Of a DNA stretch of 64,000 nt, positions 16,855 to 25,373 are shown piece after piece. Where the stretch lies: positions 1 to 64,000 of the IMG/VR virus record IMGVR_UViG_3300023179_000094. The stretch is one strand, 5' to 3'. Each line of letters opens with the position of its first letter. Within the stretch, counting starts at the first letter, position 1. The notes beneath the pieces were generated by a model that was not told the origin of the DNA, ran no database searches, and worked only from the letters and a program-made list of their open reading frames with translations. This DNA comes from a virus. A program made the translations under genes and the position numbers.

Positions 16855-17436
16855 ATGGCAGGTTTACCACACTTCAATAATTCTCTAGCGGCTCGCAACA
16901 ACTTCGAACCAGTTTTTCTGAACCAATTCGAAGTTCTGATTACACCTCCGGCAGGAGTGACATTAGGTAATGTGAGATTCAATGGGGAATCTATTATGAC
17001 GCAGCAGGTCAAAAGCGTAACCGGATCTCTTGCAGTTGATATTCAACCTGCTGCTCCAGTAACACAGTACTATAAATTCGCAGAAAGAAGATATGCAGGA
17101 GGTGAACCTTCTACTTCTGATGTTCAATTTTCGATTGCTTTTGAGGTTAATTTGAACGAGAATAATTCAATGACCATTTTTAAAATCTTGCGTCAATGGT
17201 CAGATTTGATTTACAATCCTTTAACCGGTGCTATGGGATTGAAAAGAGATTACACTGGACAAATTGTTGTATCAATCTTTAACAAACAAGGTGATGTATT
17301 TCGCAGACTAACTTTGAATAACTGCTTCTTGATCGAACCACTGACCACAATGGCATTAAGTTATGATTCCGGGGATGCTTTATACATTCTAGACACCACC
17401 TGGAAATCCGATTACTGGCAAGACCAATTCCTATAA
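16855..17436 (+). CDS. Tail tube protein 2 (gp19 paralogue)
   Basis: 193 residues, clearly paralogous to the product of 16285-16839: same MAGLPH start, same FAERRYAGGEPSTSD core, same LIYNPLTGAMG segment. Differences cluster in the N-terminal loop (an insert around TLGNVRFNGESI) and the C-terminal strand. It starts 15 bases after the first copy. It could form a distinct ring of the tube (initiator, terminator or alternating subunit), or act as a tube/baseplate adaptor. Confidence 0.88.
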   Translation: MAGLPHFNNSLAARNNFEPVFLNQFEVLITPPAGVTLGNVRFNGESIMTQQVKSVTGSLAVDIQPAAPVTQYYKFAERRYAGGEPSTSDVQFSIAFEVNLNENNSMTIFKILRQWSDLIYNPLTGAMGLKRDYTGQIVVSIFNKQGDVFRRLTLNNCFLIEPLTTMALSYDSGDALYILDTTWKSDYWQDQFL

Positions 17437-17458
17437 TTTTGGTTTTTTTTCTGTCACT

Positions 17459-17467
17459 CATATATAA
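17459..17467 (+). promoter_or_regulatory. Putative late promoter box CATATATAA
   Basis: CATATATAAGG, a one-base variant of the recurring GATATATA box, 34 bases before the ATG at 17502. Confidence 0.35.
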
Positions 17468-17501
17468 GGAGCACATTTGTGTGTGACCTAATTACAATTA
17501 T

Positions 17502-18596
17502 ATGGATCCAAAAAATTTATCACCAGAAAAAATCTTACAAGAAAAAGAAAAACTTGGCGGAATTTCTTTCGATGACGGCATAGCCGATCTAAACCCAATT
17601 AATCCTTTAGAGGTAAGGGCAGAGAAAGAAGCCAATGCTTTATTTCAACAGGCACAAGAAAAAACCGAAGCCCCATCTCATACAAGATTGGCCGAGCAAA
17701 TCAAACTTGAGCCTATTCTCACCGCAAGTCCAGAAAATACTATCCCAAGGGATTTCGGACCTTCTGACTTGGGATGGAAAAATTTACCTCCTTCCCTTCT
17801 TCCCTCTGGAGGACTATTTTACCCTGAAGGAGTTCAAATCGCTATACGTCCTGCGGAGATAAGAGAAATAAGACACTTTTCAACCATCGATGAAACAGAC
17901 ATGCTTGACATTGATACCAAATTAAATTTGATTCTTGAAAGATGCTGTGTAATCAAGTTTCCCCAATACGGAGTTGTGTCCTACAAAGAAATCAAACAAG
18001 AGGATCGTTTTTTTATCATTATGACCATTAGAGATTTGACCTTCGTTAGGGGGGAAAATATAATTGTTTTAAAACCTAAAACTACTTGTGCAACCGGAGA
18101 TTGCCCGTTTCAAAATGGTGTTGAGCTAAGGACTGGGGTTTTATCCAAATATTCTATAGATGAGAAATTGATGTCCTATTATTCCAAATCGGATAGAAAG
18201 TTCGTTCTGAATATTTCAAAGTTATCTAGAACCATCAAATTAACAGTTCCTTCAATAGGTGTTGTAGATGCAATCTCTACTTATGTTCGAAATAGAATTA
18301 GAAAAGGAATGGATGTAGATGAAAGTTTCATCAAAATAGCACCACATCTCTACGAAGATTGGAGAGGTTTAGATGAAAACCGATTGGCTGAACTTGAAGA
18401 GTCATCAAATTCCTGGTCCAAGGAGGAATTTTCTATTTTATTTCAAGTAGCAGACTTACTCAAGATAGGTACTAAGCTGGAGGTTAATTTACCTTGTTCT
18501 AAATGCGGTGCTCAGGAGGTCACCGCACCAATTTCCTTTCCCGGAGGGATCAGATCTCTTTTCGTTATTTCAGATATCTTTGGAGAACTACTTTGA
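17502..18596 (+). CDS. gp26: Baseplate hub protein, T4 gp26-like (T4_baseplate family)
   Basis: 364 residues. The segment LPPSLLPSGGLFYPEGVQIAIRPA (here residues ~89-113) followed by EIREIRHFSTID is characteristic of the gp26-like 'T4 baseplate' family. There are paired cysteines (CATGDC, then CSKCG near residue 330) that could bind zinc. The first ~80 residues are a disordered charged extension. In T4, gp26 works in hub assembly next to gp51. The gene ends in CTA CTT TGA, and the open frame +1 to it continues for another 57 codons, so a frameshifted longer form is possible. Confidence 0.8.
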   Translation: MDPKNLSPEKILQEKEKLGGISFDDGIADLNPINPLEVRAEKEANALFQQAQEKTEAPSHTRLAEQIKLEPILTASPENTIPRDFGPSDLGWKNLPPSLLPSGGLFYPEGVQIAIRPAEIREIRHFSTIDETDMLDIDTKLNLILERCCVIKFPQYGVVSYKEIKQEDRFFIIMTIRDLTFVRGENIIVLKPKTTCATGDCPFQNGVELRTGVLSKYSIDEKLMSYYSKSDRKFVLNISKLSRTIKLTVPSIGVVDAISTYVRNRIRKGMDVDESFIKIAPHLYEDWRGLDENRLAELEESSNSWSKEEFSILFQVADLLKIGTKLEVNLPCSKCGAQEVTAPISFPGGIRSLFVISDIFGELL

Positions 18597-18768
18597 TTTG
18601 AAATTCCGCCTTTGGAACGAACACAAATTAGATCCGGAATGGATAGAAAAAATTCCATACTACGAGTTTCAAATTTGGTTGGATAAAATTAACAAGTCTG
18701 TAGAAAAACAAAACAAAGAAAATATGGAGGATTCTGGCCAATCTGAGGTGTTTAATTTTTCTAAATGA
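18580..18768 (+). CDS. Small overlapping frame after gp26-like gene (possible +1 frameshift extension)
   Basis: This frame overlaps the end of the gp26-like gene. If translated independently, the plausible starts are TTG 18580 or TTG 18598. If reached by +1 slippage on CTT-TGA (18591-18596), it begins at GAT 18595. The product is helical and charged (RLWNEHKLDPEWIEKIPYYEFQIWL, then KQNKENMED), a size and character like the short helical partners found after T4_baseplate-type genes. T4 itself has gene 51 here. It is coding-like, and I infer a tail/hub assembly chaperone function. The start mode is unresolved. Confidence 0.55.
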   Translation: MENYFDLKFRLWNEHKLDPEWIEKIPYYEFQIWLDKINKSVEKQNKENMEDSGQSEVFNFSK

Positions 18769-18787
18769 TTTCCATTTCAAAGGATGG

Positions 18788-18795
18788 GATATATA
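18788..18795 (+). promoter_or_regulatory. Putative late promoter box GATATATAAAT
   Basis: GATATATAAAT, a close match to TATAAATA-type late boxes, 13 bases before the ATG at 18809. Confidence 0.5.
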
Positions 18796-18808
18796 AATTA
18801 GTTTTATT

Positions 18809-20398
18809 ATGGCACAGGACACAGCTAGCATTTTGAAGGAGCTATCTTCTCTTTCCAGTAATTTAGATTCTTTAGCTCGGGAGCTTAAAGAACAAAATAA
18901 AATTTCTGCAGAAACCAACAAAAATACGAACCAACTTATCAATGAATTAAAACAGGAAAACAAATCTGGGTCACAAAAGTCCACTGAAGAAAAGGTGGAT
19001 TCAAAAATGTTTGAAAAAATGGTTGGATCTTTTTCTAAAGAATTAGAAAAAACTTTAGGGAAGCAGGCAGAGCAAGATTCGAAGACAGCGAATTCTAAAA
19101 AATCGGATGGCGTAGGTTCTAAATCTAACCTTTCTGATTTATTGAAAGAAATGAAAGAATCCATTGCAAAAAATCAGATGAAGCCAGCAGAAGTGAAACC
19201 AAATTTTCCGAACTTGGATTTGACTAAAATTTTAGGTTTGGATAAGTTACCTAAACTAAAAGATGGGGGACAAATTCAAAAGGATGGGATGGCTATTGTA
19301 GGCGAAGAAGGACCGGAAATTGTAAAGTTGAAAAAAGATCAGAAAGTTATCAATCAAGATGAACTTTATAAATCCGCTTTAGAAGATATGGAGGAAGACA
19401 GAAAAAGACGAGCTAATCCAGAAAAACAGGATTTGTCTGTGGTTGCTCCTCAGCAAAGATTGGCAGACATAAAAAATACAAAACAAAAAGAAATAGACCC
19501 AGCAAAATCCCAAATAAATGAAATTTTAGCTGGAAAAAATTCTAATTCTCTGCAGGATCTTGTCACCCAAATGCCTACACTAGAAGGTTTCATAGAAAAT
19601 AAATTTGGTGTTAAAGTACCAAAAGCTGCTATTCAAAAAGAAAGAGAAGATCTTTTGAAATCTGATCTAGATTACTACACCAAATATCCAGAAGATCTTC
19701 AAGAGGACCTTGATTATTTTATAGAGTCCTATAAGGAAGCACCCGAACCAACCGAAACCCAACCAATCTCTGTTTTATCATCTCTTACACAAAAAGAACA
19801 AGGGCAAAAAATACCAGGGCTTACGGACGGAATTAAACCAGAAACAGATTCAAAAAGTAAATCTAAAAAAGAAAATAAGAAAAATCAAGAATCTGTAATT
19901 TCCCCTACTAAGCCTAAACTTTTGGAATCATTAAAGGCCAAGGGAAAAGAATTTGGTTCCAAATTAAAGGAAAATTTGACTAAAGGAATCAAAGATTACG
20001 AACAATCTTTATCCCAAAAGACTCCAGAAAGTGGGAAACAAACTATGGATTATATATCCAACCAAATGGGAAACTTAGTTGAAAGAATGGATTCATCTAA
20101 AGTAAAGAAAGAAACCCCAACTTTAAAAAAACCAGATGAAAAAAGGTCAACAACATCTTCGCCTCAACAAGCTACACCATCGCCAAGCATATTAACCCCT
20201 GATAAAGTAGAAAAAACACCCCCACAAGCTCCAACAAAAACAAAGGAAACCCCTAAAGGAACAAAAGAAGGCGAAACTTTATCCTCTTCGGACATTAAAG
20301 AAATAAAAGGCCTTTTGGCAGGAATTTATAAATCTTTATCGGGTCCTTTAAGAATAGCAAATGACACGCCATTCAGGCCAAGTTCTAATATAATTTGA
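18809..20398 (+). CDS. Tail/hub protein with tape-measure-like motif, mostly disordered
   Basis: 529 residues, dominated by Lys, Glu, Ser, Gln and Pro. The N-terminal ~150 residues form probable coiled coils. Around residues 152-172, DGGQIQKDGMAIVGEEGPE matches the short GG...G-x-A-x-V-G-E-x-G-P-E motif common near the ends of phage tape-measure proteins. The rest is low complexity with Pro/Thr-rich spacers. In the T4 order, hub genes 27-29 follow 26/51, so a hub or tape-measure role is plausible, but the length and disorder are unusual. The antisense frame at 18628-19164 is a shadow. Confidence 0.55.
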   Translation: MAQDTASILKELSSLSSNLDSLARELKEQNKISAETNKNTNQLINELKQENKSGSQKSTEEKVDSKMFEKMVGSFSKELEKTLGKQAEQDSKTANSKKSDGVGSKSNLSDLLKEMKESIAKNQMKPAEVKPNFPNLDLTKILGLDKLPKLKDGGQIQKDGMAIVGEEGPEIVKLKKDQKVINQDELYKSALEDMEEDRKRRANPEKQDLSVVAPQQRLADIKNTKQKEIDPAKSQINEILAGKNSNSLQDLVTQMPTLEGFIENKFGVKVPKAAIQKEREDLLKSDLDYYTKYPEDLQEDLDYFIESYKEAPEPTETQPISVLSSLTQKEQGQKIPGLTDGIKPETDSKSKSKKENKKNQESVISPTKPKLLESLKAKGKEFGSKLKENLTKGIKDYEQSLSQKTPESGKQTMDYISNQMGNLVERMDSSKVKKETPTLKKPDEKRSTTSSPQQATPSPSILTPDKVEKTPPQAPTKTKETPKGTKEGETLSSSDIKEIKGLLAGIYKSLSGPLRIANDTPFRPSSNII

Positions 20399-20418
20399 AA
20401 AATCAGGTTAAATTTTTA

Positions 20419-20444
20419 TTTGTCAAAGAAGTTGGCTATATTTG
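20419..20444 (+). promoter_or_regulatory. Candidate Bacteroidota-type promoter TTTG-N14-TATATTTG
   Basis: TATATTTG at 20437-20444 fits the Bacteroidota -7 box TAnnTTTG exactly, with TTTG at 20419-20422 upstream. The 14-base spacer is shorter than usual. It lies 22 bases before the dCMP deaminase ATG, and no late box is present here. This suggests host-sigma (early/middle) transcription of this nucleotide-metabolism gene. Confidence 0.35.
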
Positions 20445-20466
20445 AACTTTCCAAACCAAATTTCTT

Positions 20467-21045
20467 ATGAGCACCAATAAATTTAAATTTAAAGAAATTC
20501 CAGTGGATGAGTTTTTTCGGGACTTGGGCTCATATGAAGAATTTTCCTGGGTGGCAAAACCTAACTTCAAAAATGTTTTTCTTTTTGGTGAAATTGAAAA
20601 TTTGAAAGACGAAACCTTTTACAAACCAAAAGATATTAAAATTGATCCTGTATATTTGGCCATGGCTGAAATCTGGGCACAAAATTCACATTGCAGAAGA
20701 ATGAAGGTAGGTAGTCTAATTGTAAAAGATAAATCCATTATAGCCGATGGTTATAATGGATCTCCTACGGGATTTCCAAATGAGTGCGAAGATGAAAATT
20801 TTGTGACTTTGAGCTATGTGCTACATGCCGAAGCTAATGCAATCACCAAACTTGCCAAGAGCACACAGAGTTCAGAAGGATCAACTATGTACGTAACTGT
20901 TTCTCCTTGTTTTGAATGTTCTAAATTGATCATTCAATCGGGAATCAAAAGAGTAGTTTTTGGCAAGGTCTACAGAAAACCAGAGCCTCTGTCTTTCTTA
21001 TTGGAGGCAGGTTTAGAAATTGTAAAATTGGGAAAAAAAATCTAG
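20467..21045 (+). CDS. dCMP deaminase
   Basis: 192 residues with the cytidine/deoxycytidylate deaminase zinc site: HAEAN (His ligand and catalytic Glu) near residues 121-125 and PCFEC (two Cys ligands) near 146-150. It also has the NSHCRRMKVGSLIVKD and GYNGSPTGFPNEC segments typical of dCMP deaminases. It converts dCMP to dUMP, feeding dTMP synthesis, as T4 cd does. The first ~55 residues are an extension not seen in short family members. It is preceded by a Bacteroidota-type box and followed 11 bases later by the sigma-factor gene. Confidence 0.92.
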   Translation: MSTNKFKFKEIPVDEFFRDLGSYEEFSWVAKPNFKNVFLFGEIENLKDETFYKPKDIKIDPVYLAMAEIWAQNSHCRRMKVGSLIVKDKSIIADGYNGSPTGFPNECEDENFVTLSYVLHAEANAITKLAKSTQSSEGSTMYVTVSPCFECSKLIIQSGIKRVVFGKVYRKPEPLSFLLEAGLEIVKLGKKI

Positions 21046-21056
21046 GGAACAAAAAA

Positions 21057-21674
21057 ATGGCAAAGGAGAAAAACATTCAGGTATTAGCAGAAAATTTTAT
21101 TCAGGGTAAAGACGATATGTCTTTCAAATTTTTATTTGAGAGGTTGAAACCAGGGGTCTTGAACCACTGTTTTACAATCCTCAACGACATGGAATTAGCA
21201 GAGGATGCTTTTTTAAATTCTATGTCCAAGGTCTGGCAAAAAATAGACCAATATGATGTGGAGAAGGGAAATTTTTCCACTTGGTGCTACAATATAGCAA
21301 AAAATGAATCTTTACTTTTACAAAAAAGTAGAAAAAGACTTGTAACAAAAACCACTGAAGAAATCGAATTGGATTCAACCAAGATGGACTCAGACTCAGT
21401 GGTTTATTCGGTGGAAGAAGATCCTATCTGGAGTTTCCTATCAGGCGGATCTGATATTGATGAAGTTTATGAGCAGGTTGTAGATGAAATTAGAGATCTT
21501 CCGGAACTTTATAGGGATATCATGATCGATAGAGAGATCTATGGTATGAAGTACAAGGATATAGCTGATAAGTATGGAATTAAGAAAAGATCTATCGCTA
21601 CAAGAATCAGAAGGGCCAGAACAAAAATTCGAAAGAAAATCGAGACACTGACGAAAAAAAATTCAAAAAAATGA
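21057..21674 (+). CDS. ECF-like RNA polymerase sigma factor
   Basis: 205 residues. The sigma2 region reads LEDAF-like (ELAEDAFLNSMSKVWQKIDQYD then NFSTWCYNIAKNESL). The sigma4 region has PELYRDIMIDREIYGMKYKDIADKYGIKKRSIATRIRRARTKIRKKI with a clear helix-turn-helix. An acidic linker joins them. ECF-type factors redirect host RNA polymerase to alternative promoters. It is distinct from the gp55-like factor at 28869, so the phage carries two sigma-type proteins. It overlaps the next gene by 4 bases. Confidence 0.85.
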   Translation: MAKEKNIQVLAENFIQGKDDMSFKFLFERLKPGVLNHCFTILNDMELAEDAFLNSMSKVWQKIDQYDVEKGNFSTWCYNIAKNESLLLQKSRKRLVTKTTEEIELDSTKMDSDSVVYSVEEDPIWSFLSGGSDIDEVYEQVVDEIRDLPELYRDIMIDREIYGMKYKDIADKYGIKKRSIATRIRRARTKIRKKIETLTKKNSKK

Positions 21675-22153
21675 TTGACTTTCTAGGTAGAATCATAGTC
21701 ACCCTTCGATTGTGGGATGTTCTCAAGGACCTGAAATTATATTCAGATTATCTCACGATTATTAAAAAAGAGTCATTGAGTTCTCCTCAGTGGAGCAAAC
21801 TAAGATTAAGAAAAGATTGGTTTGGTAGAATTTACACTGTGGTAAATCTTCCGCCAGAGGTAACACAATCCAGAGATTTCCCTGACGATGCCAGACCAGC
21901 TTTTGTTTTCGAAGAAATCAGACCTATCAACGAATACCTAACCCGCCTAAATTTGCACGAAATAATTGCTCCTTGGTTACAGCCCATCAAAGAAACTGGC
22001 GGTGATTCATTTTTAGTTATTTATTATTTTGTGTATCGCGAATTGAGTTGGATTTGGTTGCTAAGATTCTGTTTGGAAATGGTAGCTTTTGGTTATTTGA
22101 TTAGGAATTGGGAACAGATCATGCAATTTGTAAATTCATTCATATCGTGGTAA
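21671..22153 (+). CDS. Putative membrane protein, 160 aa
   Basis: The start overlaps the sigma-factor stop (ATGA). Residues ~110-150 are strongly hydrophobic with Trp and Tyr (FLVIYYFVYRELSWIWLLRF, then LEMVAFGYLI), consistent with one or two membrane passes near the C-terminus. The N-terminal part is soluble and basic. No family recognised. Coupling to the sigma gene suggests co-expression but not a shared function. Confidence 0.6.
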   Translation: MIDFLGRIIVTLRLWDVLKDLKLYSDYLTIIKKESLSSPQWSKLRLRKDWFGRIYTVVNLPPEVTQSRDFPDDARPAFVFEEIRPINEYLTRLNLHEIIAPWLQPIKETGGDSFLVIYYFVYRELSWIWLLRFCLEMVAFGYLIRNWEQIMQFVNSFISW

Positions 22154-22947
22154 ATTGGGAAGAAGTAATAAATGAGTACCAAAAAAAATTGGATTTTTTC
22201 AAAGATCCATACTTTATTTTTGAAGAAAACAGCCACTCTTATTCTTACCAAGGGATAACATACGATTCAGTAACAACTTTTCTAAGAAGATTCAAAATTC
22301 CATTCGATCGTGATTATTGGATCAAAAGAAAAGCTTCAGAAGCGGGTGTTGATCCTTCTGTAATAGAAAATGATTGGACACAAAAAGCAGTTACTGCAGC
22401 TTCACTTGGAACCCGTGTTCACAAATGGATCGAAGATTTTTGGTCTGGCGATAATCCAGAAATGCCAGAGAAAGAAGAGGATATCAGAAGAGTTCATTCT
22501 TTTCTCAATTTATATGAATCAAGATTGAAAAAATTGAAGCCTTTGAAATCAGAGCTAAAAATTTTTTCTAAAAAATGGAAATTGGCTGGAACTATCGACC
22601 AACCTTTTTTAATGTGGGACGAGAAACAAAACAAGCTTTTGTTTCTTATTGGTGACTGGAAAACCAACAAAGAGTTCAAGGATGACCACCACCCTAAAGG
22701 AAGATACAAAAAACTTCTTCATCCATTTGTTGATTTATATGAAAATTCACACAACGAGTATTCAATTCAAATTAGCTTGTACCGTTTGATTTTAGAGGAA
22801 GAACTGGGGATAGAAACTCATGGAGGTTTTTTAGTTCATATTGGACCGGAATCTGAAGCCAAAATTTATCCAGTTAAAGATTTAAGAGAAAGACTGAAAA
22901 TTTATTTACAACAAAATCGGGAAGATTTCGATGTTTTTAAGGTCTAA
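22147..22947 (+). CDS. PD-(D/E)XK nuclease (RecB/Cas4-like exonuclease)
   Basis: I chose GTG 22147, which overlaps the previous gene by 7 bases. TTG 22108 is an in-frame alternative deep inside that gene. The product (~266 aa) shows the nuclease core in order: a His in LGTRVHKWIEDF (motif I-type GxxxH), an Asp in KLAGTIDQPF, GDWKTNK (the D-x-K half of the motif) and YSIQISLYRLIL (the Q-x3-Y motif). This arrangement is typical of RecB-family exonucleases in phages that process DNA ends or support recombination. Metal-dependent catalysis is expected, since all core residues are present. Confidence 0.8.
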   Translation: MVNWEEVINEYQKKLDFFKDPYFIFEENSHSYSYQGITYDSVTTFLRRFKIPFDRDYWIKRKASEAGVDPSVIENDWTQKAVTAASLGTRVHKWIEDFWSGDNPEMPEKEEDIRRVHSFLNLYESRLKKLKPLKSELKIFSKKWKLAGTIDQPFLMWDEKQNKLLFLIGDWKTNKEFKDDHHPKGRYKKLLHPFVDLYENSHNEYSIQISLYRLILEEELGIETHGGFLVHIGPESEAKIYPVKDLRERLKIYLQQNREDFDVFKV

Positions 22948-22997
22948 TTTTTGAAACAAATTTAGAATCGCATGTAAGATCAATAAAAAATTTTATC

Positions 22998-23522
22998 ATG
23001 GGAAAAAAGATTTCAACAAAAAATTCGGAAGTTGTCAATGAGGTTCTTCCAGTTAATTCAAACGATTTTGAAGGATTAGATGTTCCATTCCAATTGGATC
23101 AAAAAAGAATCCAAGAATGTGAAAAAAGATTACAGGAAGCAAAAGAAAAATTTTCCAGTAAATTGTATGCAATCAAATTCGAAAAATCGGAACACATTCA
23201 GATTTTCTATAATTACATGTTGGAAGAAGCCGAATGGAAAGAAAGAGAAGCGGTTGGAATTATAGAAATTAACAAGTTGATTACAAAATTCAAGAAGGAA
23301 AAGATTAAAGAAAACACCTTATTTATTGAGGCAACTCCCTTGGATGCTATTTATTATTTCCTATCTAAAAAAACCGGAAAGGGTTTGAAAGAAGCCGAAA
23401 ATTTCGTTTCTATTCTGAGACCTTTTGGAATTGCATCAGAAATTTCTAAACAGGATGCACAAAGTATCGCTAACTTAGAAAAAGAATTAGCCGCTGCACA
23501 GCAAGGTATAGATCTCGTTTAG
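22998..23522 (+). CDS. Conserved-looking helical protein, 174 aa
   Basis: Predicted to be mostly helical, with a charged central region (RIQECEKRLQEAKEKFSSKL) and a C-terminal globular part (TPLDAIYYFLSKKTGKGLKEAENF). No signal peptide or membrane segment. The C-terminal pattern of short helices could be a small subunit-type domain. Function unknown. It stands 50 bases after the nuclease gene, and no late box is visible upstream. Confidence 0.6.
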   Translation: MGKKISTKNSEVVNEVLPVNSNDFEGLDVPFQLDQKRIQECEKRLQEAKEKFSSKLYAIKFEKSEHIQIFYNYMLEEAEWKEREAVGIIEINKLITKFKKEKIKENTLFIEATPLDAIYYFLSKKTGKGLKEAENFVSILRPFGIASEISKQDAQSIANLEKELAAAQQGIDLV

Positions 23523-23618
23523 AAAAATCTAGGATTGTAATTTTACTTTCCTAATTTTTTATTTTGATCGATTTCAATTTTCTTATTTCTAATTTGAAGA
23601 GAATCTGTTCGGAATCTA

Positions 23619-23626
23619 GATATATA
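23619..23626 (+). promoter_or_regulatory. Putative late promoter box GATATATA
   Basis: GATATATACTAA in the 124-base gap after 23522, 20 bases before the ATG at 23647. Confidence 0.5.
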
Positions 23627-23646
23627 CTAAAATAAAAATCAATAAC

Positions 23647-23925
23647 ATGCTACAGAAAATCAAAGCAAATTTTGAAGTCATTCTTTTGTTTTTATTTATA
23701 GGGCTTTTTTTAAAACAGTGTGGAATGGGGAGAGATATAGAAAGAATAAAAAAAGAAAATACTAGAATTTCGAGCAAAATGGACTCATTAGTTACGAAAA
23801 AAGATTTGATCATAGAAGGTTTGAAAACTGAAAATAGAATGATTCAATCGACAGACAGGAAATTGCTTGACGTTAACCGATCAGCGGTAATCAGACAAGA
23901 AATTGAAAAATTAGAATCAAGATGA
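23647..23925 (+). CDS. Small single-pass membrane protein with coiled coil
   Basis: 92 residues. An N-terminal hydrophobic segment (residues ~9-24, FEVILLFLFIGLFLKQ) acts as a signal anchor, followed by a charged helix with heptad character to the end. It overlaps the next gene by 4 bases. This topology is reminiscent of small inner-membrane accessory or i-spanin-like proteins, but nothing specific identifies it. Confidence 0.55.
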   Translation: MLQKIKANFEVILLFLFIGLFLKQCGMGRDIERIKKENTRISSKMDSLVTKKDLIIEGLKTENRMIQSTDRKLLDVNRSAVIRQEIEKLESR

Positions 23926-24692
23926 ACAAGAATTTACATTGGTTTATAATTTCAACCTTTGTATCTTTGTATTTGGTGGTTAGTATAATTTCTACTATAC
24001 ACGTTATTGACTTTTTCAAACTTTCAAATCCAGACTGGCTTGCCATTTTTCTTGCTATTTCGTTTGAAATAGGAGCAGCTGCCTCTCTCGCTTCTTTGAT
24101 TGTACTTAAAAAAATGAACAAGACCTTGGTATGGCTTTTATTTTTTGTTTTGACAGCAATGCAAGGAATGGGAAACACATATTATGCGTTCATAAATCTT
24201 GAAAATTTTGAAGCTTGGAGTCAACTTTTCGGATTGGAAGAAGAAGAGCTCATTTACCAAAAGAGAATACTTAGTATTATTTCAGGGGCTATTCTCCCTT
24301 TGGTATCTTTAGGATTTATAAAGTCTCTTGTTGATTACATTAAACCTGACGAATCAGCAAAAAACGAAGAACCTCTAAATCAGTTAGAAACTGGGGGTAA
24401 TCTAATCAATCACGAACAAGAAATAAATTCAAAAATAGTAAGAGAAGAAATTATTCAAGAAACAATCATCGATGGAGGTTTACCAACCGCAGAATTTCCA
24501 AAGGGAGAAACCTCTGAATTTTTAATGACGTCAGATGAAAATACTAACAATGATGAAGATTTGAAACAGTTCGGCGATGAAATAAAAGAAATTGGAAAAG
24601 TTGAAACTGTAGAAATCACAAATGCAAATTCCAATAGACCAAAAAGAAGTGATAATCCAAAGGCACCTTGGATAGATCCGGCCAGATTATAA
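23922..24692 (+). CDS. Multi-pass membrane protein with acidic cytoplasmic tail
   Basis: 256 residues. Four hydrophobic segments in the first ~145 residues (around 8-27, 37-60, 65-85 and 113-132), then a ~110-residue acidic, disordered tail ending in a basic, Pro-rich motif (RPKRSDNPKAPWIDPARL). It overlaps the previous membrane gene by 4 bases, so the two are probably a pair. It could act in envelope remodelling or lysis timing; no family recognised. Confidence 0.6.
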   Translation: MNKNLHWFIISTFVSLYLVVSIISTIHVIDFFKLSNPDWLAIFLAISFEIGAAASLASLIVLKKMNKTLVWLLFFVLTAMQGMGNTYYAFINLENFEAWSQLFGLEEEELIYQKRILSIISGAILPLVSLGFIKSLVDYIKPDESAKNEEPLNQLETGGNLINHEQEINSKIVREEIIQETIIDGGLPTAEFPKGETSEFLMTSDENTNNDEDLKQFGDEIKEIGKVETVEITNANSNRPKRSDNPKAPWIDPARL

Positions 24693-24694
24693 AA

Positions 24695-25372
24695 ATGTCC
24701 AATGGGAATAATTCAATAACAGGTGGAGATTTAGATATCTATGGAGGAAGTTCGGCAGCGGTTACTGGGGGAACATATTTCGGTGAAGGTTCTTCACAGA
24801 TAGGATTGGACCCAGGACCTTCTGCAAATTTTGATACTCAATATACTCTGATTGCCTTAAACCCTGGGGGTTTAGAAAGAGTTAATTTGACATTCTCAAA
24901 CTTCAATGACCCGAAAAATATTCGGTTTTATAATACATCTATGAATGTTGCTTGGCAAGATGTAACCGAACAAAAATTAGATTTGGTAGATTTTTTCTAT
25001 CCAGTTCGAGATTTTTCAGGATATCAACAACAAACTTTTGTTATAGCTCCTTATACATCGGTTAATCTAGATCAGGGTGATTTTGACACAACCCTGGGCG
25101 AAATTGGTTTATTTATGGCAAGAGCACAATTTTATGCAGATGCTACACCAGATCAAAGAATGCTTTACTGGGAATACAAAGGTTCCCGTTACATCATGGC
25201 AGATTTTATGATGTTAACAGGTCAGGTAAAAAACGGTCAAATTTGGAAGGGATGGCAAACCAGTAATAATGTTAGTTCAGAGGTAGGTTACACTGGAGCT
25301 GCAACCGGAGGATTTGTATTCTCAAATCCAACCGAGTACAATGTAAAATTAACGGTTCTAACCGCAAGTTAA
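24695..25372 (+). CDS. Virion-type protein, paralogue of 25374-25916
   Basis: The start at ATG 24695 (MSNGNNSITGGD), 2 bases after the preceding stop, is preferred over an in-frame start at 24668 within the preceding gene. 225 residues, beta-rich. Its last third (MLYWEYKGSRYIMADFMMLTG ... FVFSNPTEYNVKLTVLTAS) aligns with the end of the next product (YIYWNYQGKTYNLGELMVLSG ... ITFTNPHPDFDVKLQVLVAK). This looks like a tandem duplication of a small structural, perhaps decoration or fibre-related, protein. Confidence 0.6.
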   Translation: MSNGNNSITGGDLDIYGGSSAAVTGGTYFGEGSSQIGLDPGPSANFDTQYTLIALNPGGLERVNLTFSNFNDPKNIRFYNTSMNVAWQDVTEQKLDLVDFFYPVRDFSGYQQQTFVIAPYTSVNLDQGDFDTTLGEIGLFMARAQFYADATPDQRMLYWEYKGSRYIMADFMMLTGQVKNGQIWKGWQTSNNVSSEVGYTGAATGGFVFSNPTEYNVKLTVLTAS

Positions 25373-25373
25373 A

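Noticed and set aside
18628-19164. 178-residue minus-strand open frame
   Set aside because: It runs antisense through the 18580 and 18809 genes, with Phe/Ser-rich composition from A-rich sense codons, and has no promoter or coupling.
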